Assembly: GCF_001266615.1 (NCBI RefSeq)
Contig: NZ_LGHZ01000012.1
Location: forward strand, 186,001 to 250,000
Direction of reading: 5' to 3'
Source: Kluyvera genomosp. 1
GTDB lineage: Bacteria; Pseudomonadota; Gammaproteobacteria; Enterobacterales; Enterobacteriaceae
DNA length: 64,000 bases
Shown: positions 31,182-40,369 of the stretch, piece after piece
Layout of the letters: the number at the start of each line of letters is the position of its first letter
Position numbering within the stretch: the stretch's first letter is position 1
Translations under genes and position numbers: made by a program
The notes under the pieces: generated by a model
Databases searched by the model: none
What the model was told of the DNA's origin: nothing
The model's input: only the letters and a program-made list of their open reading frames with translations

Positions 31182-32771
31182 TTAGTGCTCGCGAGTTTTA
31201 CGGAACTCAACGTCAGGATAACGCTCCTGAGTCAGGTTCAGGTTGACCATGGTCGGCGCGATATACGTCAGGTTATCGCCGCCGTCGAGCGCCAGCTGAA
31301 TTTCGTTCTTACGCTTAAACTCTTCGAATTTCTTCACGTCCTTGCCTTCGACCCAGCGGGCAGTGGCGACGTTAACGGATTCGTAGATAGCTTCAACGTT
31401 GTATTCGCTTTTCAGGCGGGCTACGACCACGTCAAACTGCAGCACACCAACGGCGCCTACAATCAAATCGTTGTTAGCGATTGGGCGGAATACCTGTACC
31501 GCACCTTCTTCCGACAGCTGGACCAGACCTTTCAGCAGCTGTTTTTGTTTCAACGGGTCTTTCAGGCGGATACGACGGAACAGTTCAGGTGCGAAGTTCG
31601 GAATACCGGTGAACTTCATCATTTCACCCTGAGTAAAGGTGTCGCCAATCTGAATCGTGCCGTGGTTATGCAGGCCGATGATATCGCCCGGATAGGCTTC
31701 TTCAACGTGCGAGCGGTCACCGGCCATAAAGGTCAGCGCGTCGGAAATCACCACGTCCTTACCAATACGTACCTGACGCAGCTTCATGCCTTTTTCATAT
31801 TTACCGGACACCACGCGCATAAACGCCACACGGTCGCGGTGTTTCGGGTCCATGTTGGCCTGAATTTTAAAAACAAAGCCGGTGAACTTCTCATCCTGCG
31901 CTTCAACCAGACGCGTATCTGTGCGACGCGGCATCGGTGCCGGAGCCCACTCCACTAAACCGTCAAGCATATGGTCTACGCCAAAGTTACCCAGCGCGGT
32001 CCCGAAGAATACAGGGGTAATTTCGCCAGCCAGGAACAGCTCTTTATCGAACTCGTTGGATGCGCCCTGAACCAGTTCCAGCTCATCACGCAGCTGCTGC
32101 GCCAGGTCTTCGCCCACCGCGGCATCCAGTTCCGGGTTGTTCAGACCTTTAACAATGCGCACTTCCTGGATGGTGTGGCCCTTACCGGTCTGGTACAGAT
32201 AGGTTTCATCTTTATAAAGATGGTACACACCTTTGAACAGCTTGCCGCAGCCAATCGGCCAGGTGATAGGCGCACAGCCGATTTTCAGCTCGCGCTCCAC
32301 TTCATCCAGCACTTCCATCGGATCGCGGATGTCACGGTCAAGTTTGTTCATGAAGGTCAGGATCGGCGTGTCACGCAGACGGGTGACTTCCATCAGCTTA
32401 CGAGTACGATCCTCGACCCCTTTTGCGGCATCAATCACCATTAAACAGCAGTCCACCGCCGTCAGAGTACGGTAGGTATCTTCCGAGAAGTCTTCGTGCC
32501 CCGGGGTGTCCAGCAGGTTCACCAGGCAGTCGTGATACGGGAACTGCATGACGGAGGTGGTAATGGAGATCCCACGCTGTTTTTCCATCTCCATCCAGTC
32601 AGATTTTGCATGCTGGCTGGAGCCACGGCCTTTTACGGTACCCGCAGTCTGAATGGCCTGTCCGAATAACAGAACCTTTTCAGTAATTGTCGTTTTACCG
32701 GCATCCGGGTGAGAAATAATGGCAAAAGTGCGGCGCTTGGCCACCTCTTGCAGATAAGGAGACAACGTCAT
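31182..32771 (-). CDS. prfC: PrfC peptide chain release factor 3
   Basis: 529 residues, the E. coli length. RF3 is the GTPase that recycles RF1/RF2 from the ribosome after termination. G motifs are SHPDAGKTT near residue 20, [14 protein letters not shown] near 87 and NKLDRD near 141, followed by an EF-G-like domain 2 and the RF3-specific C-terminal domain. It is transcribed alone; the next gene, yjjG, is 92 bases upstream on the same strand. Confidence 0.98.
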   Translation of the reverse strand: MTLSPYLQEVAKRRTFAIISHPDAGKTTITEKVLLFGQAIQTAGTVKGRGSSQHAKSDWMEMEKQRGISITTSVMQFPYHDCLVNLLDTPGHEDFSEDTYRTLTAVDCCLMVIDAAKGVEDRTRKLMEVTRLRDTPILTFMNKLDRDIRDPMEVLDEVERELKIGCAPITWPIGCGKLFKGVYHLYKDETYLYQTGKGHTIQEVRIVKGLNNPELDAAVGEDLAQQLRDELELVQGASNEFDKELFLAGEITPVFFGTALGNFGVDHMLDGLVEWAPAPMPRRTDTRLVEAQDEKFTGFVFKIQANMDPKHRDRVAFMRVVSGKYEKGMKLRQVRIGKDVVISDALTFMAGDRSHVEEAYPGDIIGLHNHGTIQIGDTFTQGEMMKFTGIPNFAPELFRRIRLKDPLKQKQLLKGLVQLSEEGAVQVFRPIANNDLIVGAVGVLQFDVVVARLKSEYNVEAIYESVNVATARWVEGKDVKKFEEFKRKNEIQLALDGGDNLTYIAPTMVNLNLTQERYPDVEFRKTREH

Positions 32772-32863
32772 AATTCATTCTTCTTAGTAAACGCGGCAAC
32801 GCGCCACGCATGTTGAATACGAAAAAATTGCGGCTATTTTACCCATCAATGGGGGGCTGGCAA

Positions 32864-33544
32864 TCACTGTTTACACAGGAGTAACTCCAGTTCAGGCAAT
32901 GAGGTCACCGTCCAGTCAGGCTTAATGCCTTCTGGCAGCGGACGTTGATGGGCATTTAACCAGCAGGTAGCCCAACTGGCGTTCATGCCACCGCGAATAT
33001 CAGACTCGGCGGTATCGCCAACCATGAGTACGCGAGAACGGTCCGGGTTCCCGGCCAGTTCCAGGGTATAGTCAAAGATCCGGCGATCCGGCTTTGCGAC
33101 ACCCACTTCTTCCGAAATTATCAGCAGTTCAAAATGGTCGCGTAGCCCCGTGCGTTCCAGACGCGTCTGCTGCAGCGAGGTGAAGCCGTTGGTGATAATG
33201 CCCATTTTCACCTTTCCTTGCAGCGCATTCAGCAGCGATACCGCTCCCGGTAGCGGCGCACAGATCTCGGCCATCGCATTCATAAAAGCATCGTTAAGAT
33301 CGCCTGGATGGACGTTTAAACGTTCTGCCCAACTGGTAAAGCGCTGATGTTGAAGCTGGAGCGAGGTAATCGCGCCATTCTGGTAATCCACCCACAGCGG
33401 TTTATTGATCGCCTGGTAGTCCTGAAAATCTTCCGCGGTAAATGTCACGCTATAGTCGAGAAACATCCGCTGTAGGCCGCTAAACGAGTCAAACGTAAAC
33501 AGCGTCTCGTCGGCATCGAAGAAAATCCAGTCCCACTTCATCAT
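32864..33544 (-). CDS. yjjG: YjjG dUMP/pyrimidine nucleotide phosphatase
   Basis: 226 residues (or 225 from the second Met). HAD-superfamily hydrolase with FFDADETLF (nucleophile and acid Asp, residues 8-16), GIITNGF near 103, and [11 protein letters not shown] near 178. The E. coli protein removes phosphate from dUMP, dTMP and modified pyrimidine nucleotides. It follows rimI after 14 bases in the holD-rimI-yjjG operon. Confidence 0.95.
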   Translation of the reverse strand: MMKWDWIFFDADETLFTFDSFSGLQRMFLDYSVTFTAEDFQDYQAINKPLWVDYQNGAITSLQLQHQRFTSWAERLNVHPGDLNDAFMNAMAEICAPLPGAVSLLNALQGKVKMGIITNGFTSLQQTRLERTGLRDHFELLIISEEVGVAKPDRRIFDYTLELAGNPDRSRVLMVGDTAESDIRGGMNASWATCWLNAHQRPLPEGIKPDWTVTSLPELELLLCKQ

Positions 33545-33558
33545 CTTTTCACCTTGTC

Positions 33559-34005
33559 TTACATACTGATGGGCAGCGCCATAATAATGGCATCCTCACG
33601 GCCTTCTGCCGTCGGATAATAGTTGCGACGAATGGTCGCTTCGTTAAAGCCTAAACTCTCATACAACGCGATAGCCGCGTGATTTGACGCACGAACCTCA
33701 AGCCATAGCGTCGCCACACCGCGCGTTTCTAATGAATCAATGAGATGTTCAAGCAGTTCACGCCCCAGGCCACGGCGCTGATAATCAGGGTCGACGGCAA
33801 TATTAAACAGCGTCGCTTCATCCAGGACAATTTGCGTAATCGCAAAGGCCGCCATCTCACCATCGACTGACATCTGGAGATTCAGATAGCGTTCACCCTG
33901 ATTGCTGGCAAAGGTTTGTTCACTCCAGGGAAACGCATGGGCGCGTTTTTCAATGTCAAAGGCGCGAGGTAAATCAGTCGTGCTGAGGATAGAAATCGTG
34001 TTCAT
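33559..34005 (-). CDS. rimI: RimI ribosomal-protein S18 N-acetyltransferase
   Basis: 148 residues from the ATG at 34005, which matches the family start (MNTIS...TTDLP). The open frame to 34164 runs through holD. It is a GNAT enzyme with acetyl-CoA loop [17 protein letters not shown] near residues 77-93. It acetylates the N-terminus of S18. The start lies inside the holD end (32-base overlap), so translation is coupled. Confidence 0.96.
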   Translation of the reverse strand: MNTISILSTTDLPRAFDIEKRAHAFPWSEQTFASNQGERYLNLQMSVDGEMAAFAITQIVLDEATLFNIAVDPDYQRRGLGRELLEHLIDSLETRGVATLWLEVRASNHAAIALYESLGFNEATIRRNYYPTAEGREDAIIMALPISM

Positions 34006-34387
34006 GGGCGCAAATTTGTTGCCAAAGCGCGGCGCGCGCAGGCGCGCTGGCTTGCAGTTCATTAAATGTAGGCGTCGTAAGGACAACGCCTTCCAGCGTG
34101 GCTGATGCCGTATTGCCAAGATGCCAACAATGACAGCGGCTGCCCTCGGGCAGCATGGCGACACGATCGGGCGTCAGCGGTAAAACCTGGTCAGGCGTAA
34201 GACATAACGCGCGAAGAATATCGCTTATTAATGGCTCCGTCAGCGCGGGTAACGCTTCCCCCACCATCACTAAACGAACATGCTGCGGGAGCGTAATGGC
34301 GATTTCACCCTGCAGTACCCCGGGGCGGTGCAGTGACCACTGGGTAATACCCAACTGTTGTAATTGCCAGTCTCGCCGGGATGTCAT
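33974..34387 (-). CDS. holD: HolD DNA polymerase III psi subunit
   Basis: 137 residues, as in E. coli. Psi links the clamp-loader complex through chi to SSB. The N-terminus MTSRRDWQLQQLGITQWSL carries the conserved chi/clamp-loader binding region. It is first gene of holD-rimI-yjjG and divergent from rsmC. Confidence 0.96.
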   Translation of the reverse strand: MTSRRDWQLQQLGITQWSLHRPGVLQGEIAITLPQHVRLVMVGEALPALTEPLISDILRALCLTPDQVLPLTPDRVAMLPEGSRCHCWHLGNTASATLEGVVLTTPTFNELQASAPARAALWQQICAHEHDFYPQHD

Positions 34388-34470
34388 GTGAAATGCTCCT
34401 GTCTATCAAGGGCGCAAATATAGCAAATTCATCGAAACTGCGCCAATGACACTCTCTATTCACAAAATCA

Positions 34471-34646
34471 TTCGAGTTGTATCACCAAACGCCTTAGCGT
34501 TTTGAACAGCGCTTGTGCTGGCCCCGAAGGGGCGAGGCTGCAAGCCGAGTAACCCAGCAAGCAAGTGCATCCCTGGATGCGTACATAAGTAGGTGACTGG
34601 GGTGAAAGAGTGCAGCCAACGTAGAGGCAACTTGCAGGATGACGTG
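34471..34646. repeat. ERIC-like element, probably with an internal insertion, upstream of rsmC
   Basis: The right half (from about 34568) matches ERIC: TACATAAGTAGGTGACTGGGG, then GAGTGCAGCCAACG and AGAGGCAACTTGCAGGATGACG split over 34608-34644. The left part starts TTCGAGTTG but has about 50 extra bases compared with the other ERIC here, including hairpins AAACGC/GCGTTT and GCCCC/GGGGC. The element occupies most of the 294-base holD-rsmC gap and ends directly at the rsmC -10 candidate (TATAAT, 34647-34652). Confidence 0.75.
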
Positions 34647-34681
34647 TATAATCGCCGCTTAAGTTTATTGAGGAATAATTC

Positions 34682-35713
34682 ATGTCTGCTTTTACCCCGG
34701 CAAGTGAAGTCTTGCTGCGCCACAGTGATGATTTCGAACAGAGCCGTATTTTCTTTGCCGGCGATTTGCAGGATGACCTGCCCGCTCGTCTGGAAACCGC
34801 GGCCAGCCGCGCACATACCCAGCAATACCACCACTGGCAGGTACTGAGTCGCCAGATGAATGACAACGTCCGTTTTAGCCTTGTGGCCGAAGCGGAAGAT
34901 GTGGCGGACAGCGATACCTTTATCTACTACTGGCCGAAAAACAAGCCAGAAGCGCAGTTCCAACTGATGAATATTCTGTCCCTGCTGCCGGTCGGCACGG
35001 ATATTTTCGTTGTCGGCGAGAACCGTAGCGGTGTGCGTAGCGCAGAGCAGATGCTGGCGGAGTTCGCACCGCTCAACAAAATTGATAGCGCCCGCCGTTG
35101 TGGTCTGTACCACGGTCGTCTGGAAAAGCAGCCGACATTCGATGCAGATGCTTTCTGGGGCGAATACGCTCAGGGCGATCTGACCATCAAAACGCTGCCA
35201 GGCGTCTTCAGTCGTGATGGTCTGGATGTGGGTAGCCAACTGTTGCTCTCTACGCTGACTCCGCATACTAAAGGCAAAGTGCTGGATGTGGGCTGTGGCG
35301 CGGGCGTGCTTGCGGTTTCATTGGCTAATCATTCACCGAAGGTTCGTTTAACGCTATGCGACGTGAATGCAGCAGCAGTCGAAGCCAGCCGCGCAACGCT
35401 TGCAGCAAACGGTATTGAGGGCGAGGTTCTGGCGAGCAATGTCTTCTCCGAGATCAACGGTCGTTTCGACATGATTATCTCCAACCCACCGTTCCATGAT
35501 GGCATGCAAACCAGCCTGGATGCCGCACAGACTCTGATCCGCGGAGCGGTGCGTCATCTGAACAGCGGTGGCGAACTGCGCATCGTGGCCAACGCCTTCC
35601 TGCCGTATCCGGCGATACTGGACGAAATGTTTGGTTTCCATGAAGTGATCGCTCAAACCGGACGCTTCAAAGTCTATCGCGCCATCATGACCCGTCAGGC
35701 GAAAAAGGCTTAA
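34682..35713 (+). CDS. rsmC: RsmC 16S rRNA (G1207) methyltransferase
   Basis: 343 residues, the E. coli length. It uses SAM to methylate N2 of G1207 in 30S subunits. The C-terminal catalytic half has the SAM motif [13 protein letters not shown] near residues 201-213 and the base-methylase motif ISNPPFHDG near 265-273. The N-terminal half is the degenerate duplicated methyltransferase domain typical of RsmC. TGAGGAATAAT precedes the ATG. Confidence 0.98.
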   Translation: MSAFTPASEVLLRHSDDFEQSRIFFAGDLQDDLPARLETAASRAHTQQYHHWQVLSRQMNDNVRFSLVAEAEDVADSDTFIYYWPKNKPEAQFQLMNILSLLPVGTDIFVVGENRSGVRSAEQMLAEFAPLNKIDSARRCGLYHGRLEKQPTFDADAFWGEYAQGDLTIKTLPGVFSRDGLDVGSQLLLSTLTPHTKGKVLDVGCGAGVLAVSLANHSPKVRLTLCDVNAAAVEASRATLAANGIEGEVLASNVFSEINGRFDMIISNPPFHDGMQTSLDAAQTLIRGAVRHLNSGGELRIVANAFLPYPAILDEMFGFHEVIAQTGRFKVYRAIMTRQAKKA

Positions 35714-35720
35714 TCCACAG

Positions 35721-35750
35721 GCCGGATGACGCATAAACGCGGCATCCGGC
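35721..35750 (+). repeat. REP-type palindrome after rsmC
   Basis: GCCGGATG and CATCCGGC arms around ACGCATAAACGCGG, just past the rsmC stop. It is the common enterobacterial REP form and may protect the 3' end or end transcription. Confidence 0.75.
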
Positions 35751-35809
35751 TCAAAACTGAGGCAATCGCCGTTTTTTGCAGCAATCACGCACCGACCTAC
35801 AATTAAGTA

Positions 35810-35837
35810 TTGACGTCAAGCGTAAAACCACTAGAAT
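35810..35837 (+). promoter_or_regulatory. Promoter of the tRNA-Leu operon
   Basis: TTGACG (35810-35815) and TAGAAT (35832-35837) with 16 bases between, followed by a GC-rich discriminator GCGCCTCC. That is the form expected of stringently controlled stable-RNA promoters. Confidence 0.85.
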
Positions 35838-35877
35838 GCGCCTCCGTGGTAACGATACTTTTTTGTATCGATGGTAT

Positions 35878-35964
35878 GCGAAGGTGGCGGAATTGGTAGA
35901 CGCGCTAGCTTCAGGTGTTAGTGTCCTTTCGGACGTGGGGGTTCAAGTCCCCCCCCTCGCACCA
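35878..35964 (+). tRNA. leuV: tRNA-Leu (CAG), first of three
   Basis: 87 bases from GCGAAGGTGG to an encoded CCA. Class II tRNA with long variable arm (TGTCC-TTTC-GGACG), anticodon CAG within GCTTCAGGTG, and the T-arm loop GTTCAAGTC. It reads CUG, the main leucine codon. The 34-base leader contains a hairpin CGATAC/GTATCG at 35853-35870. The V/P/Q symbol is by order in E. coli. Confidence 0.97.
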
Positions 35965-35991
35965 TAAACCACGTTATATCGCTCGCACTGT

Positions 35992-36077
35992 GCGAAGGTG
36001 GCGGAATTGGTAGACGCGCTAGCTTCAGGTGTTAGTGTCCTTAGGATGTGGGGGTTCGAGTCCCCCCCCTCGCACCA
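35992..36077 (+). tRNA. leuP: tRNA-Leu (CAG), second of three
   Basis: 86 bases, same acceptor, D and anticodon arms (CAG) as the first copy and with encoded CCA. It differs in the variable arm (TCC-TTA-GGA, one base shorter) and in the T loop (GTTCGAG instead of GTTCAAG). 27-base spacer after the first copy. Confidence 0.97.
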
Positions 36078-36109
36078 CGAGGGCGATATAATAGCAACGA
36101 GACTTCTGT

Positions 36110-36195
36110 GCGAAGGTGGCGGAATTGGTAGACGCGCTAGCTTCAGGTGTTAGTGTCCTTAGGATGTGGGGGTTCGAGTCCCCCCCCTCGCACCA
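36110..36195 (+). tRNA. leuQ: tRNA-Leu (CAG), third of three
   Basis: 86 bases, identical by eye to the second copy, with anticodon CAG and encoded CCA. 32-base spacer after the second copy. No clear terminator hairpin follows before yjjZ, which ends on the other strand 34 bases on. Confidence 0.97.
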
Positions 36196-36229
36196 GCATT
36201 CTCGTTCTCTCCCTGAAATTCCTCCTTGA

Positions 36230-36469
36230 TTATTCCATCATTTTTAAATTCATCGTTATCAAGACAATGCCGCCGATCAAAGCAATGCATGATGGCAGCA
36301 GTACGAAATGACGTAGCTGACGATGCCAAATCATTACGCAGCTTAACAGCAAACCGACAACAATCACTGCGCGCCAAACGTCCGCCGACAGGCCCATTGT
36401 ACTCAGTATCGCCAACGCAACACCCGGAATCAGAACGCCCCAGCCACTGCCTAATGTTCTTTGCAACAT
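36230..36469 (-). CDS. yjjZ: YjjZ small membrane protein (DUF1435)
   Basis: 79 residues starting MLQRTLGSGWGVL as in the E. coli protein. Two or three hydrophobic helices (about 11-25, 34-46, 57-74) are separated by short basic loops (HRQLRHFVLLPSC). The function is unknown. It faces the leu tRNA genes and is divergent from the diguanylate cyclase across 227 AT-rich bases. Confidence 0.88.
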   Translation of the reverse strand: MLQRTLGSGWGVLIPGVALAILSTMGLSADVWRAVIVVGLLLSCVMIWHRQLRHFVLLPSCIALIGGIVLITMNLKMME

Positions 36470-36696
36470 GACCCAACCCGCAAATGATAATGATACTCAA
36501 TATCATATGTTATTTTTTGTTATTTGTCAGCTTATACGCTAAGGTTTCATAATCATTAATGACATGAATATTGTATGGTGATACGTTGTATAAAAATAAT
36601 ATGTCGAATAATTATATATTCGCGTTTTAACGCATCTTTTATTCTTGTTTTTTATGCACTTAATTATTTATTTAAGGCTGACTACAACTTCAAACA

Positions 36697-37761
36697 ATGA
36701 CTGTACAATCATGGCGCACGCTGCGCGCACAAAAATATCAGCTCACGTTCAGGCTGTATTTGTTTCTAAACCTCGTCTCATCGGCGCTATCTGTCTTGAG
36801 CCCGATATATGACGTCAATATTTTCCCTCTGCCCGCAACGCTGATTGCGGTAGGCAGCGGAATACTGCTGCTCTGGAACTGGCGATATTCCCGTATCCGT
36901 TTGAATGTACCGATAATTTCGGCAGCCTTTGGCTGTTTTTGGGCGTGGCATACTTTAAGTAAAACTCAGGTCCTTTATTCGGCAAACGACAATTTCCAAC
37001 TTGTAGCGCTATTCAGCGTACTATTTGTTGGGACGATTGCATTTTCAAATAATATCATCGCCTTTGCGCTACATTCACTGCCAACCTTTATTGTCTGTTT
37101 AGCAACCAGTGACACCGACCAATGGTGGCGAATGGTCTACTGCTTCGCACTACCATTAATTGGTATTGCCATCCAATACGTTATCCAGCGACGTAACGAT
37201 ACTTTCGCCCAGGGATTAATGTATAAGCTGCTGGAAGAGCGAGAAACCCTAAACGGCCTGAGCATGCTTGACCCGCTGACCGGTCTCTATAACCGCCGTG
37301 GCTTCCAGTTCCGTCTGGAGTCGCTGCTGGCGGTAGGAACGGGGCAGCACTCAGTATTGCTGTTAGATATTGACCATTTTAAGGCCTATAACGATCATTA
37401 TGGCCATATGATGGGTGACCAGGCGCTTATGCGTGTCTCTGCCGCTATTCGCAATTCTGTACGCTCACGCGACATTGTGACGCGTTTTGGCGGTGAAGAG
37501 TTCATGGTGCTACTGCCACACTGTGATATCCCGACCGCCATGCAGGCGGCAGAACGCATTCGTCAGCACGTGTATGATCTCAAAATCCCACATATGTTTA
37601 ACGCCAGCGTCGCAACCCATGTGACCGTCAGCATTGGTGTCGCCCCGCTGATAGATAAAGACATCAACGCCTCGATGGCCATGGCGGATAAAGCGCTATA
37701 CGAAGCCAAAAACATGGGACGTAATAACATTCTGAACAGCGATCAGATTCCCGCCGTCTAA
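36697..37761 (+). CDS. Membrane diguanylate cyclase (GGDEF)
   Basis: 354 residues. About six membrane helices occupy residues 20-165, then a complete GGDEF domain. LDPLTGLYNRRGF opens it near 192, the metal/GTP motif is LLDIDHFKAYND, the catalytic signature is RFGGEEFMVLLP near 264-275, and SIGVAP closes it. An RSRD inhibitory I-site lies five residues before GGEEF, so product feedback is expected. It should make cyclic di-GMP at the inner membrane. Salmonella carries a similar gene (STM4551) next to fhuF; E. coli K-12 does not. The ATG has no strong ribosome binding site. Confidence 0.92.
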   Translation: MTVQSWRTLRAQKYQLTFRLYLFLNLVSSALSVLSPIYDVNIFPLPATLIAVGSGILLLWNWRYSRIRLNVPIISAAFGCFWAWHTLSKTQVLYSANDNFQLVALFSVLFVGTIAFSNNIIAFALHSLPTFIVCLATSDTDQWWRMVYCFALPLIGIAIQYVIQRRNDTFAQGLMYKLLEERETLNGLSMLDPLTGLYNRRGFQFRLESLLAVGTGQHSVLLLDIDHFKAYNDHYGHMMGDQALMRVSAAIRNSVRSRDIVTRFGGEEFMVLLPHCDIPTAMQAAERIRQHVYDLKIPHMFNASVATHVTVSIGVAPLIDKDINASMAMADKALYEAKNMGRNNILNSDQIPAV

Positions 37762-37769
37762 GTTCACAA

Positions 37770-37807
37770 AAATCAGGCGCAGGTGACAAACCGCTTGCGC
37801 CTGATTT
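37770..37807 (+). terminator. Terminator after the diguanylate cyclase gene
   Basis: 12-base perfect arms AAATCAGGCGCA and TGCGCCTGATTT, 9 bases past the stop. It separates this gene from the Fur-controlled fhuF. Confidence 0.8.
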
Positions 37808-37818
37808 CATCTATAGCT

Positions 37819-37837
37819 ACGATTACTAATCATTATC
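37819..37837 (+). promoter_or_regulatory. fhuF: Fur-box-like site before fhuF
   Basis: The right ten bases AATCATTATC match the Fur consensus exactly; the left half is weak (ACGATTACT). It lies 26 bases before the fhuF start. Iron-dependent repression fits the known behaviour of fhuF. Confidence 0.65.
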
Positions 37838-37863
37838 ATTTAGGTTTGTATCTCGCTATTCCT

Positions 37864-38652
37864 ATGGCTTATCGTTCCGCTCCCATTATTGATGATCTGA
37901 TCTGGCGTACGCCGCTCTCACCGAGCGAAAATGCGTTAGCGGAATCGGTGCGTGCGAAAATAACCGAACAGCGTCCACATATGCTGGAGCTGTTTCGCCT
38001 GAATGAAGATACTCCAGACCGTGCTAAAACACTGGCTGAATGGGCAAAACCCGCGGAGTTAAGCTCGCTGCTAGCCGTCTACTCCGATCATATCTACCGT
38101 CATCAGCCAACGCAGACGAGGGAAAGTAAGCCGCTGATTTCGCTCTGGGCGCAGTGGTATATCGGCCTGTTAGTACCGCCATTAATGTTGGCGCTGTTGA
38201 CTGAAGAATCGGCTATTTCCCTCTCTCCTGACCATTTCCGCGTGGAATTTCACGAGACAGGCCGCGCGGCCTGCTTCTGGGTCGATGTGTACCACGATCT
38301 CCGCGCCAGCCAGAAACCCGTCGCCGACCGTATGGATAACATCGTGACACAGGCGCTGATGCCTGTCGTTGAGGCTCTGGAAGCAACGGGGGATATCAAC
38401 GGTAAGCTTATCTGGAGTAATACCGGTTATTTAATTAACTGGTATCTCGGTGAGATGATCGCACTTCTGGGTGAGGAACAGGTTAGCCTGCTGCGCCAAC
38501 GCTGCTTCTTTGCCAAAACGCTCGCTAACGGTCAGGATAACCCACTGTGGCGTACCGTGGTCATGCGGGATGGTCGTTTAGTTCGCCGTACCTGCTGCCA
38601 GCGCTACCGCCTGCCAGACGTTCAACAATGCGGTGATTGCACGCTGAAATAA
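37864..38652 (+). CDS. fhuF: FhuF ferric-siderophore reductase
   Basis: 262 residues from the ATG at 37864; this start gives the E. coli length and MAYRSAP N-terminus, while the open frame begins 27 codons earlier in the Fur-box region. The C-terminal CC-x10-C-x2-C (CCQRYRLPDVQQCGDC) binds the unusual [2Fe-2S] cluster. It reduces hydroxamate-bound iron in the cytoplasm. It has its own regulation by Fur and a strong terminator directly at the stop codon. Confidence 0.96.
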   Translation: MAYRSAPIIDDLIWRTPLSPSENALAESVRAKITEQRPHMLELFRLNEDTPDRAKTLAEWAKPAELSSLLAVYSDHIYRHQPTQTRESKPLISLWAQWYIGLLVPPLMLALLTEESAISLSPDHFRVEFHETGRAACFWVDVYHDLRASQKPVADRMDNIVTQALMPVVEALEATGDINGKLIWSNTGYLINWYLGEMIALLGEEQVSLLRQRCFFAKTLANGQDNPLWRTVVMRDGRLVRRTCCQRYRLPDVQQCGDCTLK

Positions 38653-38677
38653 TCAACGGGGCTTTCGCCCCGTTGAT
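38652..38677. terminator. Bidirectional terminator between fhuF and the PTS gene
   Basis: Perfect 11-base arms ATCAACGGGGC and GCCCCGTTGAT with loop TTTC, between convergent stops; T-poor tails. Confidence 0.8.
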
Positions 38678-38688
38678 ATCCTACCGAT

Positions 38689-40035
38689 TTATGCAACCTG
38701 CTGGCTTTCTTCTGCCGCCGCACGCTGCGCCTCTTCTTCTTCCTGCTCAAGCAATTGTTTTTCGTAGACTTTAAAGAATGGATAGTAAATAACCGCTGAA
38801 ACACACGCCAGCAGCACAACCAGAATTGCCGCACGGAAGTCCCAGCCAAGTGCCCACGCGCCACCGATTGGTGCAGGCGCAGTCCACGGTACAACGGAGA
38901 TCACGCGACCAATCAGATCCAGTTTCATTGCCGCCCAAGCCAGAATGGCGTTAACCATCGGCGCCAACAGGAACGGAATAAAGAACACCGGGTTCATTAC
39001 GATTGGCGTACCAAAAATCACCGGCTCATTGATATTGAACAGGCTAGGCACCACGCTCAGGCGACCAATTGAGCGCAGATGCGCTGAGCGGCTACGCAGG
39101 TAGCAGAACACCAGTCCCATCGTCGCACCGGAACCGCCCACTACGATAAAGAAGGTCCAGAAGGCCTCCATAAAGATGTGTGGCAAAGGCGCACCTTGTG
39201 CCAGCGCAGTCTGGTTCAGGCCCAGGTTGGTCAGCCAGAACATCTGCAGCATGCCAGAGACAATCGCCGCACCATGGATGCCAGCAAACCACAGCAGGTG
39301 ACCGATCAGGACCGCCAGCAGAATGGCCGGTAAAGAGTCAGCTGCGGAAACCAGCGGTTTAAATACCGACATAATGGCCTGTGGGATCAGCATGTCGAAT
39401 TGGCTTTGAATGAACAGACTTAGGGGGTACAGCGTCAGCACTACAACCAGTACAGGAATCAACAGATCAAAGGAGTTTTTGATCATCGGCGGCACCTGGT
39501 CCGGCAGGCGGATACCAATGTTGCGGATTTTCAGAAAGCGCATCATTTCGACACAGTAGACCGCCACCAGAATTGCGGTGAAAATACCGGTTCCACCAAG
39601 ACTGTCTACAGGCAGATGACCGCTGGTTTTGGGTGCAGCAACCAGCAGAAATGCCATAATTGACAGCATGGAGCACATGAACGGGTCGAGCTGATTGGTT
39701 TTTTCGTAGTGCTTACCCAAGTTGTACGATATTGCCGCGCAGATATAGATCGACATTATGCCCATCGTCATATCAAACGGCGTCAGAATACGCCCTTCAA
39801 ATTCTTTGGCCAGGTCTAGCCACGCGCGAGCAAAGCCCCAAGTGGTATCCGGTGAAAACGGTGGATAAGCAAACACTAACAAGAACGACCCAACGATCAT
39901 GAAAGGCATCGCGGAGATAAAACCGTCACGGATAGCCATGACGTGGCGCTGAGATGAAATCCGTCCTGCAACGGGACTGACGTAATTTTCTACAAAACGA
40001 AATATTAAATTAAATGCAGCGTGATTAGCAGACAT
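38689..40035 (-). CDS. Orphan PTS EIIC, lactose/cellobiose family
   Basis: 448 residues from the ATG at 40035, chosen for AGGAGGG just upstream (the frame is open 36 codons further). Membrane permease of the Lac/cellobiose PTS family: about ten hydrophobic segments, GIHGAAIVSGML and the NEPVIFGTPIVMNPVFFIPF motif near residues 330-350. There is an acidic Glu-rich cytoplasmic tail. No EIIA, EIIB, regulator or glycosidase gene lies beside it. It must borrow partners or act otherwise, so the sugar is unknown (a beta-glucoside or chitobiose-like disaccharide would fit the family). A perfect palindrome upstream is a likely operator. Confidence 0.88.
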   Translation of the reverse strand: MSANHAAFNLIFRFVENYVSPVAGRISSQRHVMAIRDGFISAMPFMIVGSFLLVFAYPPFSPDTTWGFARAWLDLAKEFEGRILTPFDMTMGIMSIYICAAISYNLGKHYEKTNQLDPFMCSMLSIMAFLLVAAPKTSGHLPVDSLGGTGIFTAILVAVYCVEMMRFLKIRNIGIRLPDQVPPMIKNSFDLLIPVLVVVLTLYPLSLFIQSQFDMLIPQAIMSVFKPLVSAADSLPAILLAVLIGHLLWFAGIHGAAIVSGMLQMFWLTNLGLNQTALAQGAPLPHIFMEAFWTFFIVVGGSGATMGLVFCYLRSRSAHLRSIGRLSVVPSLFNINEPVIFGTPIVMNPVFFIPFLLAPMVNAILAWAAMKLDLIGRVISVVPWTAPAPIGGAWALGWDFRAAILVVLLACVSAVIYYPFFKVYEKQLLEQEEEEAQRAAAEESQQVA

Positions 40036-40369
40036 AGCAGCCCTCCTGACAGGCTTGAGACGTAAGCACAGCAACAACGATTTTGCCGACGCATAACTGG
40101 GCATACGATGAACTACCATGACGCGCGGATGTGTGGCCCGCATTGATGTTCATTTGAATACAGTTCATACACGGCTCTTATTATAGATACAAAGGAAGTT
40201 ACCACCGCAGTATCAGTCGCCGCGCAAAGAACAGCAACCGGTTACAGTAACCGGTTGCATTGATTGTGAAGGAGATCCAGAAATCAAACAATTTTTGCAC
40301 AACTTCATCGCGATATTTACAACCTAATTGGCTTTGTGACAGAGTGGCTCGCCGAAATTTCTGGAGAAA
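40036..40369. other. Divergent intergenic region between the PTS EIIC gene and the ybaK-like gene
   Basis: 334 bases. The notable content is the perfect 12-1-12 palindrome at 40234-40258. A TATAAT is seen on the minus strand near 40180 (possible -10 for the EIIC gene), about 145 bases from its start, which would leave a long leader. On the plus strand TCTGGAG precedes the ybaK-like start. No small gene was recognised. Confidence 0.55.
40234..40258. promoter_or_regulatory. Perfect 12-1-12 palindrome, probable repressor operator
   Basis: Arms GCAACCGGTTAC and GTAACCGGTTGC around a single A. Each arm contains the self-complementary AACCGGTT, the core of several LacI-family operators (AscG and GntR types are similar). 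It is placed between divergent genes with no T run, so an operator is likelier than a terminator. Confidence 0.6.

Noticed and set aside
34006..34164. N-terminal extension of RimI
   Set aside because: It would lie wholly within holD in another frame; known RimI starts MNTIS.
35776..35967. Small frame ending in the first tRNA-Leu
   Set aside because: It reads through the tRNA promoter and the tRNA itself.
40234..40258. Palindrome read as an attachment site or terminator
   Set aside because: No integrase, tRNA end or flanking repeat is near, and no T run follows it on either strand; an operator is the simpler reading.
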